Origin: Anaerovirgula multivorans
Lineage (GTDB): Bacteria; Bacillota; Clostridia; Peptostreptococcales; Natronincolaceae
DNA length: 64,000 bases
Reading direction: 5' to 3'
Assembly: GCF_900188145.1 (NCBI RefSeq)
Contig: NZ_FZOJ01000027.1
Location: 1 to 64,000 of the forward strand
The notes beneath the pieces are model-generated. The model worked only from the letters and a program-made list of their open reading frames with translations. It had not been told where the DNA came from and did no database searches. Shown piece by piece: positions 42,803-51,369 of the stretch; the stretch's first letter is position 1; every line of letters starts with the position of its first letter. Position numbers and translations under genes: made by a program.

Positions 42803-43887
42803 AAATTTACAAATAGAAAAACCCCAGCTAATTATGTTAACCTATCTTTGATAACAACCACGAAATCAAGATAGGAGGAAAACACATGCTGGAGTTTACT
42901 AAAGAATATTCTATCAAAGAAATAGGTAATTTTAAAGACTTTATTACTATCACCTACATCTTAATTGATGATATTTATCAGAGAATTACCCCAACACATA
43001 TTAAAGAACGTAGAAATATCAATGCTTCTATCCTTAGTGATAGTGAAATAATTACCATTAGTATTGTAGGTGAATTACTCACTATTGATTCTGAAAAAGC
43101 TTGGTTAGGCTTTTGTAAAAAGAATTTTCAAGACTTGTTTCCAAGATTCTGCAGCAGAACTCGCTTCAATAGAACCCGTAGGGGATTGCATGCTGTAATA
43201 GATGAAATTCGTAAAGAGCTGACTGTTATGCTAGGCTATCATCATAATTCCTATAGGATTATCGATAGCATTCCAATACCCGTTTGTAAATTCGGTAGAG
43301 CACGTTTTCACAAAACATTCAGAGGTTTTGGAGCTACCTATGGTAATTGTCCTTCTAAAAAGGAAACCTATTTAGGATTTAAACTCCACATGCTTGTTAC
43401 ACTTGATGGTTTTGTTACTGATTTTACCATAACATCAGCAGATATTAATGATAGAAAAGCTGTATGGGATCTACTTACACCCTATGAAGCTACTACTGTT
43501 CTTGGAGATAAAGGATATATCAATAGGGATCTTTCTCCTGAGCTTAAGGGGGAAAACAATATAGACCTTCTTCCACTTAAAAGAAAAAATAGTAAGATCC
43601 AATATCCAAAAGCTTTAAGACAACTTATCTTTAAAGCTAGAAGAAGGATTGAAACCACAGCTTCTCAACTAACAGAACAACTCAATATAGAAAAAGTATT
43701 AGCAAAATCCCTATGGGGTTTAAAAACAAGAATTAAAACCAAGCTATTAGCTTACAACCTCTGTCATTTTATCAATAGAGTACTAGATAAAGATAGTGGT
43801 ACAGCTAAAATTAAAGAATTAATATTTGGATAAAATACCCATGTGGTAGAGCAAGTGAAAATTTTAGGGGGTATTATGATTTTGTAG
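42803..43887 (+). mobile_element. IS982-family insertion sequence
   Basis: About 1085 bp containing one intact transposase gene. The ends are imperfect inverted repeats: ACAAATAGAAAAACCCC at the left and, reversed, ACAAAATCATAATACCCCC at the right. Exact borders and target duplication could not be fixed by eye. Confidence 0.75.
42886..43833 (+). CDS. IS982-family transposase
   Basis: A complete 315-residue DDE transposase: LSDSEIITISIVGELLTIDSEKAW at the N-terminus, the first catalytic Asp in IIDSIPIPVCKFGRARF (about residue 126), TYLGFKLHMLVTLDGFVTDF, the second Asp in VLGDKGYI, and the Glu in RRIETTASQL followed by AKSLWGLKTRIKTKLLAYNL. Length and order match IS982. The ribosome site is TAGGAGGAAAACAC. 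No frame damage, so the element may be active. Confidence 0.93.
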   Translation: MLEFTKEYSIKEIGNFKDFITITYILIDDIYQRITPTHIKERRNINASILSDSEIITISIVGELLTIDSEKAWLGFCKKNFQDLFPRFCSRTRFNRTRRGLHAVIDEIRKELTVMLGYHHNSYRIIDSIPIPVCKFGRARFHKTFRGFGATYGNCPSKKETYLGFKLHMLVTLDGFVTDFTITSADINDRKAVWDLLTPYEATTVLGDKGYINRDLSPELKGENNIDLLPLKRKNSKIQYPKALRQLIFKARRRIETTASQLTEQLNIEKVLAKSLWGLKTRIKTKLLAYNLCHFINRVLDKDSGTAKIKELIFG

Positions 43888-43993
43888 ATTACCATAATAT
43901 TCCTAACCAAAAATTTTATTAAGTAGCACAACGAGTTAATTTATAAATAATGTGCAACATATTATAATCCTAAGATAAAACTCATAATCTTAA

Positions 43994-44230
43994 TTATTCT
44001 AATGTGCAACCACATTCTGGACAATACTTCGGTTTTTTACCTCGAATATTGAAAGGCTTTTTACAGTTTGGGCATTTATAGAATATTAATGTTTGCACTA
44101 AGCTGCCCAACATCAAGATAATGCTCATATATGCAATCAACCTTATTTCAATTAAAGCCCCTAGAATTCCTATAACGACACCTGTCCAAAGCCCCACATG
44201 TGCAAGTAAGTAGCTTTTATTATAATTCAA
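43994..44230 (-). CDS. Small membrane protein with C-terminal zinc ribbon
   Basis: A 78-residue protein: two membrane helices (about residues 8-28 and 30-50) followed by a zinc ribbon CPNC...CPEC (residues 53-56 and 70-73). Such small proteins are common in Firmicutes and have no assigned role. Ribosome site GTGAGGAATTTTGA. Confidence 0.75.
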   Translation of the reverse strand: MNYNKSYLLAHVGLWTGVVIGILGALIEIRLIAYMSIILMLGSLVQTLIFYKCPNCKKPFNIRGKKPKYCPECGCTLE

Positions 44231-44350
44231 AATTCCTCACCTCACAAAATTAAAATAATCTTTGTTTCACATTTATCTACAAATGTACAACTAATCACGC
44301 TTATTGCTTTTGCACATAATACATCAAATTCGTCCTAAATTGATTGGATG

Positions 44351-44845
44351 TCATTTAATATAATATTTATCTTCAGCCCATTTCAATGGATTATTTTCCA
44401 TATATTCATATATTTTTAAGTACTCCTGTTGATTTCTAATTATTCTATCATGATAATTTCGTTGCCATATAGTTTTAATATTATATTTAAAGCACATTCT
44501 TGTTGATACAGATTTATAACCCTGAATTATTTTAGGTAGGGGTGGACGACTCTGTCCACCCTCAGAAATCACAACAATTCCATGAATATGATTAGGCATT
44601 AAACAAAAGGAGTCTGTTCTTACATTATCATAGATATCATTGATTTTATTCCAACACGCACATACTATTTTACCAATTTTGTTTGCCTTCATGACTTGTT
44701 TTGGGCAGACAGGGTCGTCTGCCTCTACGATTTCGCCAAATAAATTTTGTCTACCCTTGGTACATATGGTTATAAAATAATATCCTGCTTGTGAATAATC
44801 ATAATTCTTTAGCCTAATATTTTTTCTTTGAGGTAATTTATCCAT
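44351..44845 (-). CDS. RAYT (REP-associated tyrosine, Y1/HUH) transposase
   Basis: The start is ATG 44845 (MDKLPQRKNIRLKNYDYSQ) behind CAAGGGATGATATGT; an upstream in-frame start exists. 164 residues: GYYFITICTKGRQNLFGEI, the HUH motif in FCLMPNHIHGIVVI, and the catalytic Tyr region IQGYKSVSTRM, then IWQRNYHDRIIRNQQEYLKIYEYMENNPLKW. All core motifs are present. Two hairpin-forming REP-like sequences are embedded in the reading frame, coding the variable inserts ADDPVCPK and EGGQSRPPLPK, and further copies lie just upstream. Such enzymes mobilise REP sequences. Confidence 0.9.
   Translation of the reverse strand: MDKLPQRKNIRLKNYDYSQAGYYFITICTKGRQNLFGEIVEADDPVCPKQVMKANKIGKIVCACWNKINDIYDNVRTDSFCLMPNHIHGIVVISEGGQSRPPLPKIIQGYKSVSTRMCFKYNIKTIWQRNYHDRIIRNQQEYLKIYEYMENNPLKWAEDKYYIK
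44540..44561. repeat. REP-like hairpin inside the RAYT gene (1)
   Basis: GGGTGGAC-GACTCT-GTCCACCC, perfect 8-bp arms, within codons for EGGQSRPPLPK. It shares the GACTCTG/CAGANTCG core with the other REP-like sequences around this gene. Confidence 0.65.
44704..44723. repeat. REP-like hairpin inside the RAYT gene (2)
   Basis: GGCAGAC-AGGGTC-GTCTGCC, perfect 7-bp arms, followed by TCTACGA. It lies within codons for EIVEADDPVCPKQ. Confidence 0.65.
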
Positions 44846-44921
44846 ACATATCATCCCTTGTGTATTTTTCATATAATACCAATGCCCTACAATCTATAGT
44901 CTTTATTACCTGCTTTGAATA

Positions 44922-44945
44922 GCAGAATCGTCTGCCCCTACTTCT
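44922..44945. repeat. REP-like sequence upstream of the RAYT gene
   Basis: GCAGA-ATCG-TCTGC followed by CCCTACTTCTC. The same string with few changes recurs at 45171-45195, between the ppdK stop codon and its terminator. Confidence 0.65.
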
Positions 44946-45087
44946 CACATTTTCCATCTTATGTCCATTCTAACATATTCATCAGCATTTTCCCATTTTT
45001 AGTATATTAGGACTAGAACCATACCTAGTATTTTAATAATAAAAGTGGCAGTAAGCACCGTTTTAGAAGAAAAATAAAACATCACAA

Positions 45088-45236
45088 AACAGGGTATTAT
45101 CTCTTATGTTATTAAGAAATAATACCCTTATATTATTTAGATCAATTTTCTTTAACATTGTTGTGAGCAGGCAGAGTCGTATACCCCTACTTCTTATAGG
45201 TCCTTGTTGTTAATCGCCGCCTGAGCCGCTGCTAAC
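45088..45236 (-). repeat. Hybrid copy 8 of the 210-bp element at the ppdK 3' end
   Basis: The minus strand of 45236-45200 (GTTAGCAGC..CTCAGGCGGCGATTAACAAC and AAGGACC) is the same as the hairpin loop region of copies 5 and 7, and here it is coding sequence for LAAAQAAINNKD of ppdK. After an inserted REP-like sequence, the terminator hairpin GGGTATTATTTCTTAA/AAGAGATAATACCC (45137-45090) followed by TGTTTTG matches the family's terminator. The 5' box and left GATTGGTC arm are absent because ppdK coding sequence takes their place. Confidence 0.82.
45171..45195. repeat. REP-like sequence abutting the ppdK stop codon
   Basis: GCAGAGTCGTATACCCCTAC and TTCTT match the REP-like sequence at 44922-44945 except at a few positions. 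On the minus strand it begins at the ppdK TAA (45196-45194), so the insertion appears to supply the stop codon and has replaced part of the element's middle. Confidence 0.6.
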
Positions 45237-47824
45237 CTTGCCACTGGCACACGATAAGGTGAACAGGAAACATAATCTAATCCTAATATGTGGCAGAACT
45301 CTACGGAATCAGGATCTCCACCGTGTTCCCCACAAATACCCAGTTTAATATCTGATCTTGTTTCCCTTCCTAACTTAACAGCTATCTCCATTAGCTTTCC
45401 AACACCTTTTCTATCAATTCTTTGGAAAGGATCCTTTTCTAAAATATTTTTTTCTTTATATTCTTTAATAAATCTGCCAGCATCATCCCTGGAATACCCA
45501 TAGGTCATTTGAGTTAAGTCATTGGTGCCAAAAGAGAAAAATTCTGCCTCTGTAGCAATTTCATCTGCAGTTATTGCTGCTCTAGGTATTTCTATCATTG
45601 TACCTATTAGATATTGAAGCTGGACACCTTTTTCTTCTAATACTGCCTTTGCAGTCTTTAATACAATGTCTTTATTATACTGGAATTCTTTTAACTCTCC
45701 CACCAGTGGTATCATGATTTCTGGAATAACATCAAAGTCTTCCTTTTCCTTTACTATAGCCGCTGCTTCTATAATAGCTCTTACCTGCATTTCATATATT
45801 TCTGGATACGTTACTGCCAATCTACAGCCCCTATGACCCAGCATTGGGTTCATTTCCTTCAAATCATTAACAACACCCTGTAATTGATTATAGGAAATCT
45901 GCATTTTTTCTGCCAATTGTCTTATATCCTCTTCCTCATGGGGTAAAAATTCATGAAGAGGTGGATCTAACAGCCTAACCGTAACAGGGCGATCCCCCAT
46001 TGCTTTAAAAATTTCAACAAAATCCTCACGCTGCATTGGCAATAGTTCTTCTAGTGCACTTCTTCTTTCTTCCTGACTTCTGGCCAGAATCATTCTACGC
46101 ATTACAAAGATCCTCGATTCTTCAAAAAACATATGCTCTGTTCTACATAGACCAATTCCTTCGGCTCCAAATTCAATAGCTTGTTTTGTATCTCTTGGTG
46201 TATCGGCATTTGTTCTTACTTTTAAGCGTCTTATTGCATCTGCCCATGTCATTAGCTCTAAGAAATTGTCGGTTAATTGAGACTCTTCAGTGGCTATTTC
46301 TCCCTCATAGACAATTCCTTGATTACCGTCTAAGGAGATATATTCCCCTTCTTTATAAGTATTTTCGTCAACTTTAAAAAGTTTAGCGACTTCATCTATC
46401 TTGATTTCTCCAGCCCCTGCTATACAGCATTTCCCCATTCCTCTTGCCACTACTGCTGCATGGGAGGTCATGCCACCTCTGGCGGTTAATATACCTTGAG
46501 CTGCCACCATACCTTCTATATCCTCTGGTGAAGTTTCTATCCGAACTAGTATCGCTTTTTCTCCTCGACTATTGGCATGCACCACATCCTCTGGATTAAA
46601 ATATATTTTTCCAGAAGCCGCTCCTGAAGATGCAGGCAAACCTTTTGTTATGACAACAGCTTTTTGCAGTGCTTTTTCATCAAAAGTAGGATGTAACAGT
46701 TGTTCTACCTGCAATGGATCTATCCGTAGAATAGCTTCCTCCTTTGATAATGTTCCGTCTTTAAACATGTCTACTGCAATATTCACTGCAGCTAATGCAG
46801 TCCTTTTACCTTTTCTCGTCTGTAAAATATACAATTCTTCATTTTCTATAGTAAACTCAATATCCTGCATATCCTGATAGTGACTTTCCAATAGATTTGC
46901 AACCTCATTAAATCTTTCGTAAGCCTTTGGCATACTGTCCTTAAGCTCATCAATCGGCCTAGGAGTTCGAATACCTGCAACAACGTCTTCTCCCTGTGCA
47001 TTCATTAAAAATTCTCCAAATAGCCTATTCTCACCAGTAGAAGGGTCTCTTGTAAAGGCAACACCCGTCCCTGAAGTTTCTCCCATATTTCCAAATACCA
47101 TAGACTGGATGTTCACTGCAGTTCCCAATGTATCAGGAATGTCATTCAATTTTCGGTATACCTTTGCTCTTGTGTTATTCCAAGATCTAAATACAGCCTC
47201 TATGGCCATAAATAACTGTTCTTTTACATCTTGTGGAAAATCTGCATTTTTTTCTTTCTTTATGACAGCTTTGTATTTTTCTATAATCTCCTGTAAATCC
47301 TCTGCTGTTAGTTTTGTATCTTCTTCAATGTTTTTCTCAACCTTCTTATTTTCAAGTATATGATCAAACTTATATTTCGGGATTTCTAAAACAACATCTC
47401 CAAACATTTGAATAAAACGTCTGTAGCTGTCATAGGCAAACCGCGGATTTGCAGTGACATTTGCCAGCCCTTTTACAGACTCATCATTTAAGCCAAGGTT
47501 TAAAATCGTATCCATCATCCCGGGCATAGAAATAGGACTACCTGATCGTACCGATACTAATAAAGGATTATTTACCGCCCCTAGTTTCTTATCCATTTTC
47601 TCCTCAAGTGTGACTAGATGCTCTAATACTTCTTTTCTTAATTCCTTCCATAATCTTGCACCTTCTTTATAATACTGATTACAGGCTTCGGTTGTAACAG
47701 TAAATCCACCCGGAACAGGAAGTCCTATTCTAGTCATTTCTGCTAAATTAGCACCTTTTCCACCTAAAAGAAGCCCCATATCAGATGTTCCCTCATGAAA
47801 GTCATATACATATTTTTTCAACAT
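45194..47824 (-). CDS. ppdK: Pyruvate, phosphate dikinase
   Basis: The start is ATG 47824 behind TTGGAGGTGTCA; 876 residues. The enzyme interconverts pyruvate, ATP and phosphate with PEP, AMP and pyrophosphate. N-terminal ATP-grasp domain (LLGGKGANLAEM, VSVRSGSPISMPGMMDT), central phospho-His domain with GGMTSHAAVVARGMGKCCI (catalytic His about residue 455, preceded by the regulatory Thr), and C-terminal PEP domain (EGIGLCRTEHMFF, CGEHGGDP near 830). The regulator PPSR gene lies directly upstream. The C-terminus ends AAAQAAINNKDL, like other PPDKs, but these codons are shared with a dispersed repeat family and the stop codon lies in a REP-like sequence. Confidence 0.97.
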   Translation of the reverse strand: MLKKYVYDFHEGTSDMGLLLGGKGANLAEMTRIGLPVPGGFTVTTEACNQYYKEGARLWKELRKEVLEHLVTLEEKMDKKLGAVNNPLLVSVRSGSPISMPGMMDTILNLGLNDESVKGLANVTANPRFAYDSYRRFIQMFGDVVLEIPKYKFDHILENKKVEKNIEEDTKLTAEDLQEIIEKYKAVIKKEKNADFPQDVKEQLFMAIEAVFRSWNNTRAKVYRKLNDIPDTLGTAVNIQSMVFGNMGETSGTGVAFTRDPSTGENRLFGEFLMNAQGEDVVAGIRTPRPIDELKDSMPKAYERFNEVANLLESHYQDMQDIEFTIENEELYILQTRKGKRTALAAVNIAVDMFKDGTLSKEEAILRIDPLQVEQLLHPTFDEKALQKAVVITKGLPASSGAASGKIYFNPEDVVHANSRGEKAILVRIETSPEDIEGMVAAQGILTARGGMTSHAAVVARGMGKCCIAGAGEIKIDEVAKLFKVDENTYKEGEYISLDGNQGIVYEGEIATEESQLTDNFLELMTWADAIRRLKVRTNADTPRDTKQAIEFGAEGIGLCRTEHMFFEESRIFVMRRMILARSQEERRSALEELLPMQREDFVEIFKAMGDRPVTVRLLDPPLHEFLPHEEEDIRQLAEKMQISYNQLQGVVNDLKEMNPMLGHRGCRLAVTYPEIYEMQVRAIIEAAAIVKEKEDFDVIPEIMIPLVGELKEFQYNKDIVLKTAKAVLEEKGVQLQYLIGTMIEIPRAAITADEIATEAEFFSFGTNDLTQMTYGYSRDDAGRFIKEYKEKNILEKDPFQRIDRKGVGKLMEIAVKLGRETRSDIKLGICGEHGGDPDSVEFCHILGLDYVSCSPYRVPVARLAAAQAAINNKDL

Positions 47825-47946
47825 TGACACCTCCAATAAATAGTTAAGTATTAGAATCCCTCATAGTTCTGACCATACTCTTATAATTCTTAATTTTAAT
47901 AATCTAAGGAGCTACATTTGCAGACCTTAGCAGCATTTATAATGCC

Positions 47947-48780
47947 TTATTTACCATTCGTCAGTTTATAGCCAATTTCTCTAAATATTTCTAATATAAT
48001 ACTAGCACTTTCCTCTACAGCCTTTGAAGAAACATCTATCACTGGACAAGAAAGACGCTTCATAATGTCATCAGCATATTCTAATTCCTCTAAAATTCTT
48101 TCTATACTAGCATAGTTTGCTTCACTTTTTAAACCCAATGCCTTAAGTCTTTCTTGTCTTATCTCTATAAGTTTCATAGGATTTGTAGTTAATCCAATAA
48201 TTTTTTTAGAAGGAACTTCAAATAATTCTTTAGGCGGAGCCACTTCTGGCACTAGCGGAACATTCGCCACCTTTAAATTTTTGTGGGCTAAATACATACT
48301 TAAAGGGGTTTTTGAGGTTCTAGATATTCCAATTAATACGATATCTGCTTTTTTTAGACCTCTTGGATCCTTACCATCATCATACTTAACTGCAAACTCA
48401 ATCGCTTCAACCTTTCTAAAATATTTTTCATCAAGCTTTCTAATCAATCCTGGTTCCCTTTTAGGAGTAGATTGAAGTATACCGCTTAATCCTTCAACAA
48501 TGGGTGACATGATGTCAATGCAGGGAATATTGTGCTTTGCACTTTCTTCTGCTAAAAAAGTTTTCAATTCTTTTACTACCATAGTGAATACAATAATAGA
48601 CCTTTGCTGCTTTGCCTCCTCTAACATTTCAGTAATTTGGGACTTTTCGTTAATAAAAGGATATCTTCTTATTTCATAATTTTCAAATACAAATTGGCTA
48701 ATTGCTGCCTTAGCCACCTGTTCAGCTGTTTCTCCAATAGAATCTGATACAAGATAGATTAATAAATTTTCATTATCCAT
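47947..48780 (-). CDS. PPDK regulatory protein (PPSR family kinase/pyrophosphorylase)
   Basis: The start is ATG 48780 after GTAGGAGGAATTTT; 277 residues. The family phosphorylates and dephosphorylates the active-site Thr of PPDK (or PEP synthase), using ADP and phosphate. LIYLVSDSIGETAEQVAKAA is the N-terminal signature, the P-loop-like GISRTSKTPLSMYLA is near residue 150, and DIVLIG precedes it. It sits between ccpN and ppdK, as in YqfL-CcpN gene pairs of Bacillus. The distance of 10 bp to ccpN indicates one operon. Confidence 0.93.
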   Translation of the reverse strand: MDNENLLIYLVSDSIGETAEQVAKAAISQFVFENYEIRRYPFINEKSQITEMLEEAKQQRSIIVFTMVVKELKTFLAEESAKHNIPCIDIMSPIVEGLSGILQSTPKREPGLIRKLDEKYFRKVEAIEFAVKYDDGKDPRGLKKADIVLIGISRTSKTPLSMYLAHKNLKVANVPLVPEVAPPKELFEVPSKKIIGLTTNPMKLIEIRQERLKALGLKSEANYASIERILEELEYADDIMKRLSCPVIDVSSKAVEESASIILEIFREIGYKLTNGK

Positions 48781-48790
48781 AAAATTCCTC

Positions 48791-49429
48791 CTACTCTTTA
48801 CATAGTTCAACAAAAAGTTTTGTAATATTGCTTTTTGAAATTTTACCAATTACCTTTAGCTTCTCTTTTCCATCAATCGTGACCTTTTCTACAACTGGTA
48901 AACTATCAACCTCATGATTAACAATCTTAATAGCGGCTTCTATAATATTTTCTTCAAGAAATATTGTAGTAATATTAGGCATTCGTGTCATAACCATTCC
49001 AACAGGCACTTTATTTACGTCTATTCCCCCTATAGCATTTTTTAAAAAGTCTTTACGGGAAACAACCCCTGCTAAAGAGCCATTAGAAACAACATAGATG
49101 GCCCCTGTATCCTCTAAAAACATAGTGACAATTGCATTATAGACTGACACATCCTCTGTCACTACAGTAGGCAATGACATAATCTCCTTCACTTTTATAT
49201 TCTTTGCCTGCTGAGCCAGCATATTCATATGAGGCTTACCGGTATAAAAGTATCCCACCTTAGGCCTTGCATCTAATGCACCCGACATCGTTAATATAGC
49301 TAAATCTGGCCGTAAAGTAGCTCTTGTAACCTTCAAAATTTCCGCAATTTCTTGGCTTGTGATAGGTTCTCGCTCCTGAACAATATCAATAATTTTATTT
49401 TGTCTACTTGTAAATTCTATAACTATCAC
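48791..49429 (-). CDS. ccpN: CcpN/YqzB-type repressor with CBS domains
   Basis: A 212-residue protein: N-terminal winged helix (TSRQNKIIDIVQEREPITSQEIAEILKVTRATLRPDLAILT) and two CBS domains (KEIMSLPTVVTEDVSVYNAIVTMF; GMVMTRMPNITTIFLEENIIEAA). CcpN represses gluconeogenic genes and senses nucleotides and glycolytic intermediates in Bacillus. The gene is directly followed by the PPDK regulator, so it probably controls PEP synthesis here. The start codon is taken as GTG 49429, overlapping a GAGGTG ribosome-type sequence, which is unusual; no ATG lies in frame nearby. Confidence 0.88.
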   Translation of the reverse strand: MIVIEFTSRQNKIIDIVQEREPITSQEIAEILKVTRATLRPDLAILTMSGALDARPKVGYFYTGKPHMNMLAQQAKNIKVKEIMSLPTVVTEDVSVYNAIVTMFLEDTGAIYVVSNGSLAGVVSRKDFLKNAIGGIDVNKVPVGMVMTRMPNITTIFLEENIIEAAIKIVNHEVDSLPVVEKVTIDGKEKLKVIGKISKSNITKLFVELCKE

Positions 49430-49434
49430 CTCTT

Positions 49435-49465
49435 TATGTGTTATTCTAATATGTATATGTGTTAT
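49435..49465. promoter_or_regulatory. Direct repeat, candidate CcpN operator
   Basis: TATGTGTTAT occurs twice (49435-49444 and 49456-49465), 21 bp apart, immediately upstream of ccpN. Two identical 10-mers two helical turns apart suggest binding of a dimer or tandem dimers, probably autoregulation. Confidence 0.5.
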
Positions 49466-49578
49466 ACTATATTAATAATTTATCACATTTTTATTAGTTT
49501 TGCTATACTATTTTATATTATTCTAGAAAAAAAAATCAGTTAGAGCCCTAAACCTCCAACTGATTCTTCTTCTTTCTA

Positions 49579-50976
49579 TTAAAATCTTAATTTTTTGTCT
49601 AGATATGTTTCTAATTGATCCATTGAAATTCTTTCCTGTTGCATTGTATCTCTATCTCTAATTGTTACACATTGATCCTCTAATGAATCATAATCAAAAG
49701 TAACACAGTAAGGTGTACCTATTTCATCATGACGTCGGTATCTTTTTCCGATGCTTCCCGCTTCATCGTAATCTGTCATATATTTTTCTGATAACTTTTC
49801 ATAAAGCTTTAATGTTTCCTCTTTAAGCTTTTTAGTCAATGGTAATACGGCTACCTTAAAGGGAGCTAATGCTGGATGCAGCTTTAATACTACTCTTGTA
49901 TCTTTTTCATCAATAACCTCCTCCTCATAAGCATCTACGAGAAAGGCTAGCGTCACCCTATCGGCTCCTAATGAAGGTTCTATACAATAAGGCACATATT
50001 TTTCATTTGTTACAGGATCTTGATAAGTAAAATCTACTCCTGAGTGTTCACTATGTTGTTTTAAGTCAAAATCAGTTCTGTCAGCTATACCCCATAGTTC
50101 ACCCCAACCAAAGGGAAATCTAAATTCGATATCTACAGTAGCATTACTATAATGGGAAAGCTCTTCTGCAGAATGTTCTCTTAATCTTATACTTTCTTCC
50201 TTCATATTTAAAGATAACAACCAGTTTTTGCAGAAGTTCAACCAATAATCAAACCATTCTAAGTCTTCTCCTGGCTTGCAGAAAAATTCTAATTCCATCT
50301 GTTCAAACTCTCTTGTTCTAAAGGTAAAGTTTCCTGGAGTAATTTCATTTCTAAAGGATTTACCTATTTGTCCAATACCAAATGGCACTTTTTTTCTAGA
50401 GGTTCTTAGGGCGTTTTTAAAGTTTACAAAAATCCCCTGTGCTGTCTCAGGACGAAGATAGATTTCTGTACCACTGTCCTCCGTTACCCCTTGAAAAGTT
50501 TTGAACATTAAGTTGAATTGACGAATATCTGTATAATCGTTGGCACCACACTCAGGACATTTGATACTCTTTTCCTCGATGAAATTCCTCATCTTTTCGT
50601 TACTCCAACCGTCAATGCTAATGTCGTCAATACTTTCTCCTTCAGCTTTTAAATAATCCTCTACAAGTTTATCTGCTCTAAATCTAGCTTTGCATTTTTT
50701 ACAATCCATCAATGGATCATTAAATCCTCCCACGTGTCCAGATGCTACCCATGCCTGAGGATTCATCAATATTGCTGAATCTAGTCCAACGTTATAGGGA
50801 CTTTGTTGGATAAATTTTTTCCACCATGCTTTTTTTACGTTATTTTTCAATTCGACTCCTAATGGACCGTAATCCCATGTATTCGCTAAACCTCCATATA
50901 TTTCGGAGCCAGGAAAAATAAACCCTCTAGATTTTGCCAACGATACAACTTTTTCCATTGCCTTTTCCTTTGTCAT
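49579..50976 (-). CDS. glyQS: Glycyl-tRNA synthetase (dimeric class II)
   Basis: A 465-residue class II synthetase that charges tRNA-Gly. [32 protein letters not shown] is the N-terminal signature; motif 2 is in [14 protein letters not shown] and motif 3 in [15 protein letters not shown]; the anticodon-binding domain follows ([13 protein letters not shown]). Length fits the alpha2 archaeal/eukaryotic-like type common in Firmicutes. A T-box leader precedes it, so uncharged tRNA-Gly should induce it. Ribosome site TAGGAGGAGATTTT. Confidence 0.97.
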   Translation of the reverse strand: MTKEKAMEKVVSLAKSRGFIFPGSEIYGGLANTWDYGPLGVELKNNVKKAWWKKFIQQSPYNVGLDSAILMNPQAWVASGHVGGFNDPLMDCKKCKARFRADKLVEDYLKAEGESIDDISIDGWSNEKMRNFIEEKSIKCPECGANDYTDIRQFNLMFKTFQGVTEDSGTEIYLRPETAQGIFVNFKNALRTSRKKVPFGIGQIGKSFRNEITPGNFTFRTREFEQMELEFFCKPGEDLEWFDYWLNFCKNWLLSLNMKEESIRLREHSAEELSHYSNATVDIEFRFPFGWGELWGIADRTDFDLKQHSEHSGVDFTYQDPVTNEKYVPYCIEPSLGADRVTLAFLVDAYEEEVIDEKDTRVVLKLHPALAPFKVAVLPLTKKLKEETLKLYEKLSEKYMTDYDEAGSIGKRYRRHDEIGTPYCVTFDYDSLEDQCVTIRDRDTMQQERISMDQLETYLDKKLRF

Positions 50977-51003
50977 AAAATCTCCTCCTAAAATTTTTTA
51001 GAA

Positions 51004-51107
51004 AAGTAGATGACCAAAATCTTTGATTTTGTGTCAGTCACTTTCACAGAGTGCAAGTAGATGACCAAAATTTTTGATTTTGCGTCAGTCACTTTTACAG
51101 AGTAAAA
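51004..51107 (+). repeat. Tandem pair of a 50-bp hairpin repeat
   Basis: AGTAGATGACCAAAATCTTT followed by GATTTTGTGTCAGTCACTTT and ACAGAGTG occurs twice in tandem (about 51004-51053 and 51056-51107), with a few base differences. A third copy lies inverted at 61785-61838. Each contains an AAAATC/GATTTT stem and a TGACTGACAC half. It lies between the T-box and glyQS start region. Confidence 0.85.
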
Positions 51108-51111
51108 AAAT

Positions 51112-51330
51112 AAAGCCCTTCCTCCCTAATAATGCTTAGGGACGAAAGACTTTTCTTCCGCGGTTCCACCCTAGTTGATACCAGTAAGGTATCCACTTTC
51201 ATAGGTTTAGCTCAAAAGTGCCCTTCATTGATAGTTTACACTGGGCTTACACCTTCCCCAGCTCGCTTTGGTATCCTTATCAAATACTCTTCTTTCTCAT
51301 TGCTAAATATTATATCTAATTTAAGCTATA
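51112..51330 (-). ncRNA. T-box leader of glyQS with terminator
   Basis: The conserved T-box sequence AGGGTGGAACCGCG is present on the minus strand (about 51175-51162), preceded by a long stem I region (starting near AAAGAAGAGTATTTGATAAGG) and followed by a terminator whose arms CCCTAA/TTAGGG lie at 51150-51125 and which ends in TTTATTTTTTT. Binding of uncharged tRNA-Gly would favour the antiterminator. I did not fix the specifier triplet by eye. Confidence 0.92.
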
Positions 51331-51369
51331 ATGTATCAAATTATTCTGATATTGTCAATAGAGATTTCG

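Noticed and set aside
51004-51107. Tandem 50-bp repeats as a minimal CRISPR array
   Set aside because: Only two units that abut each other with no spacer, and no cas genes in the window.
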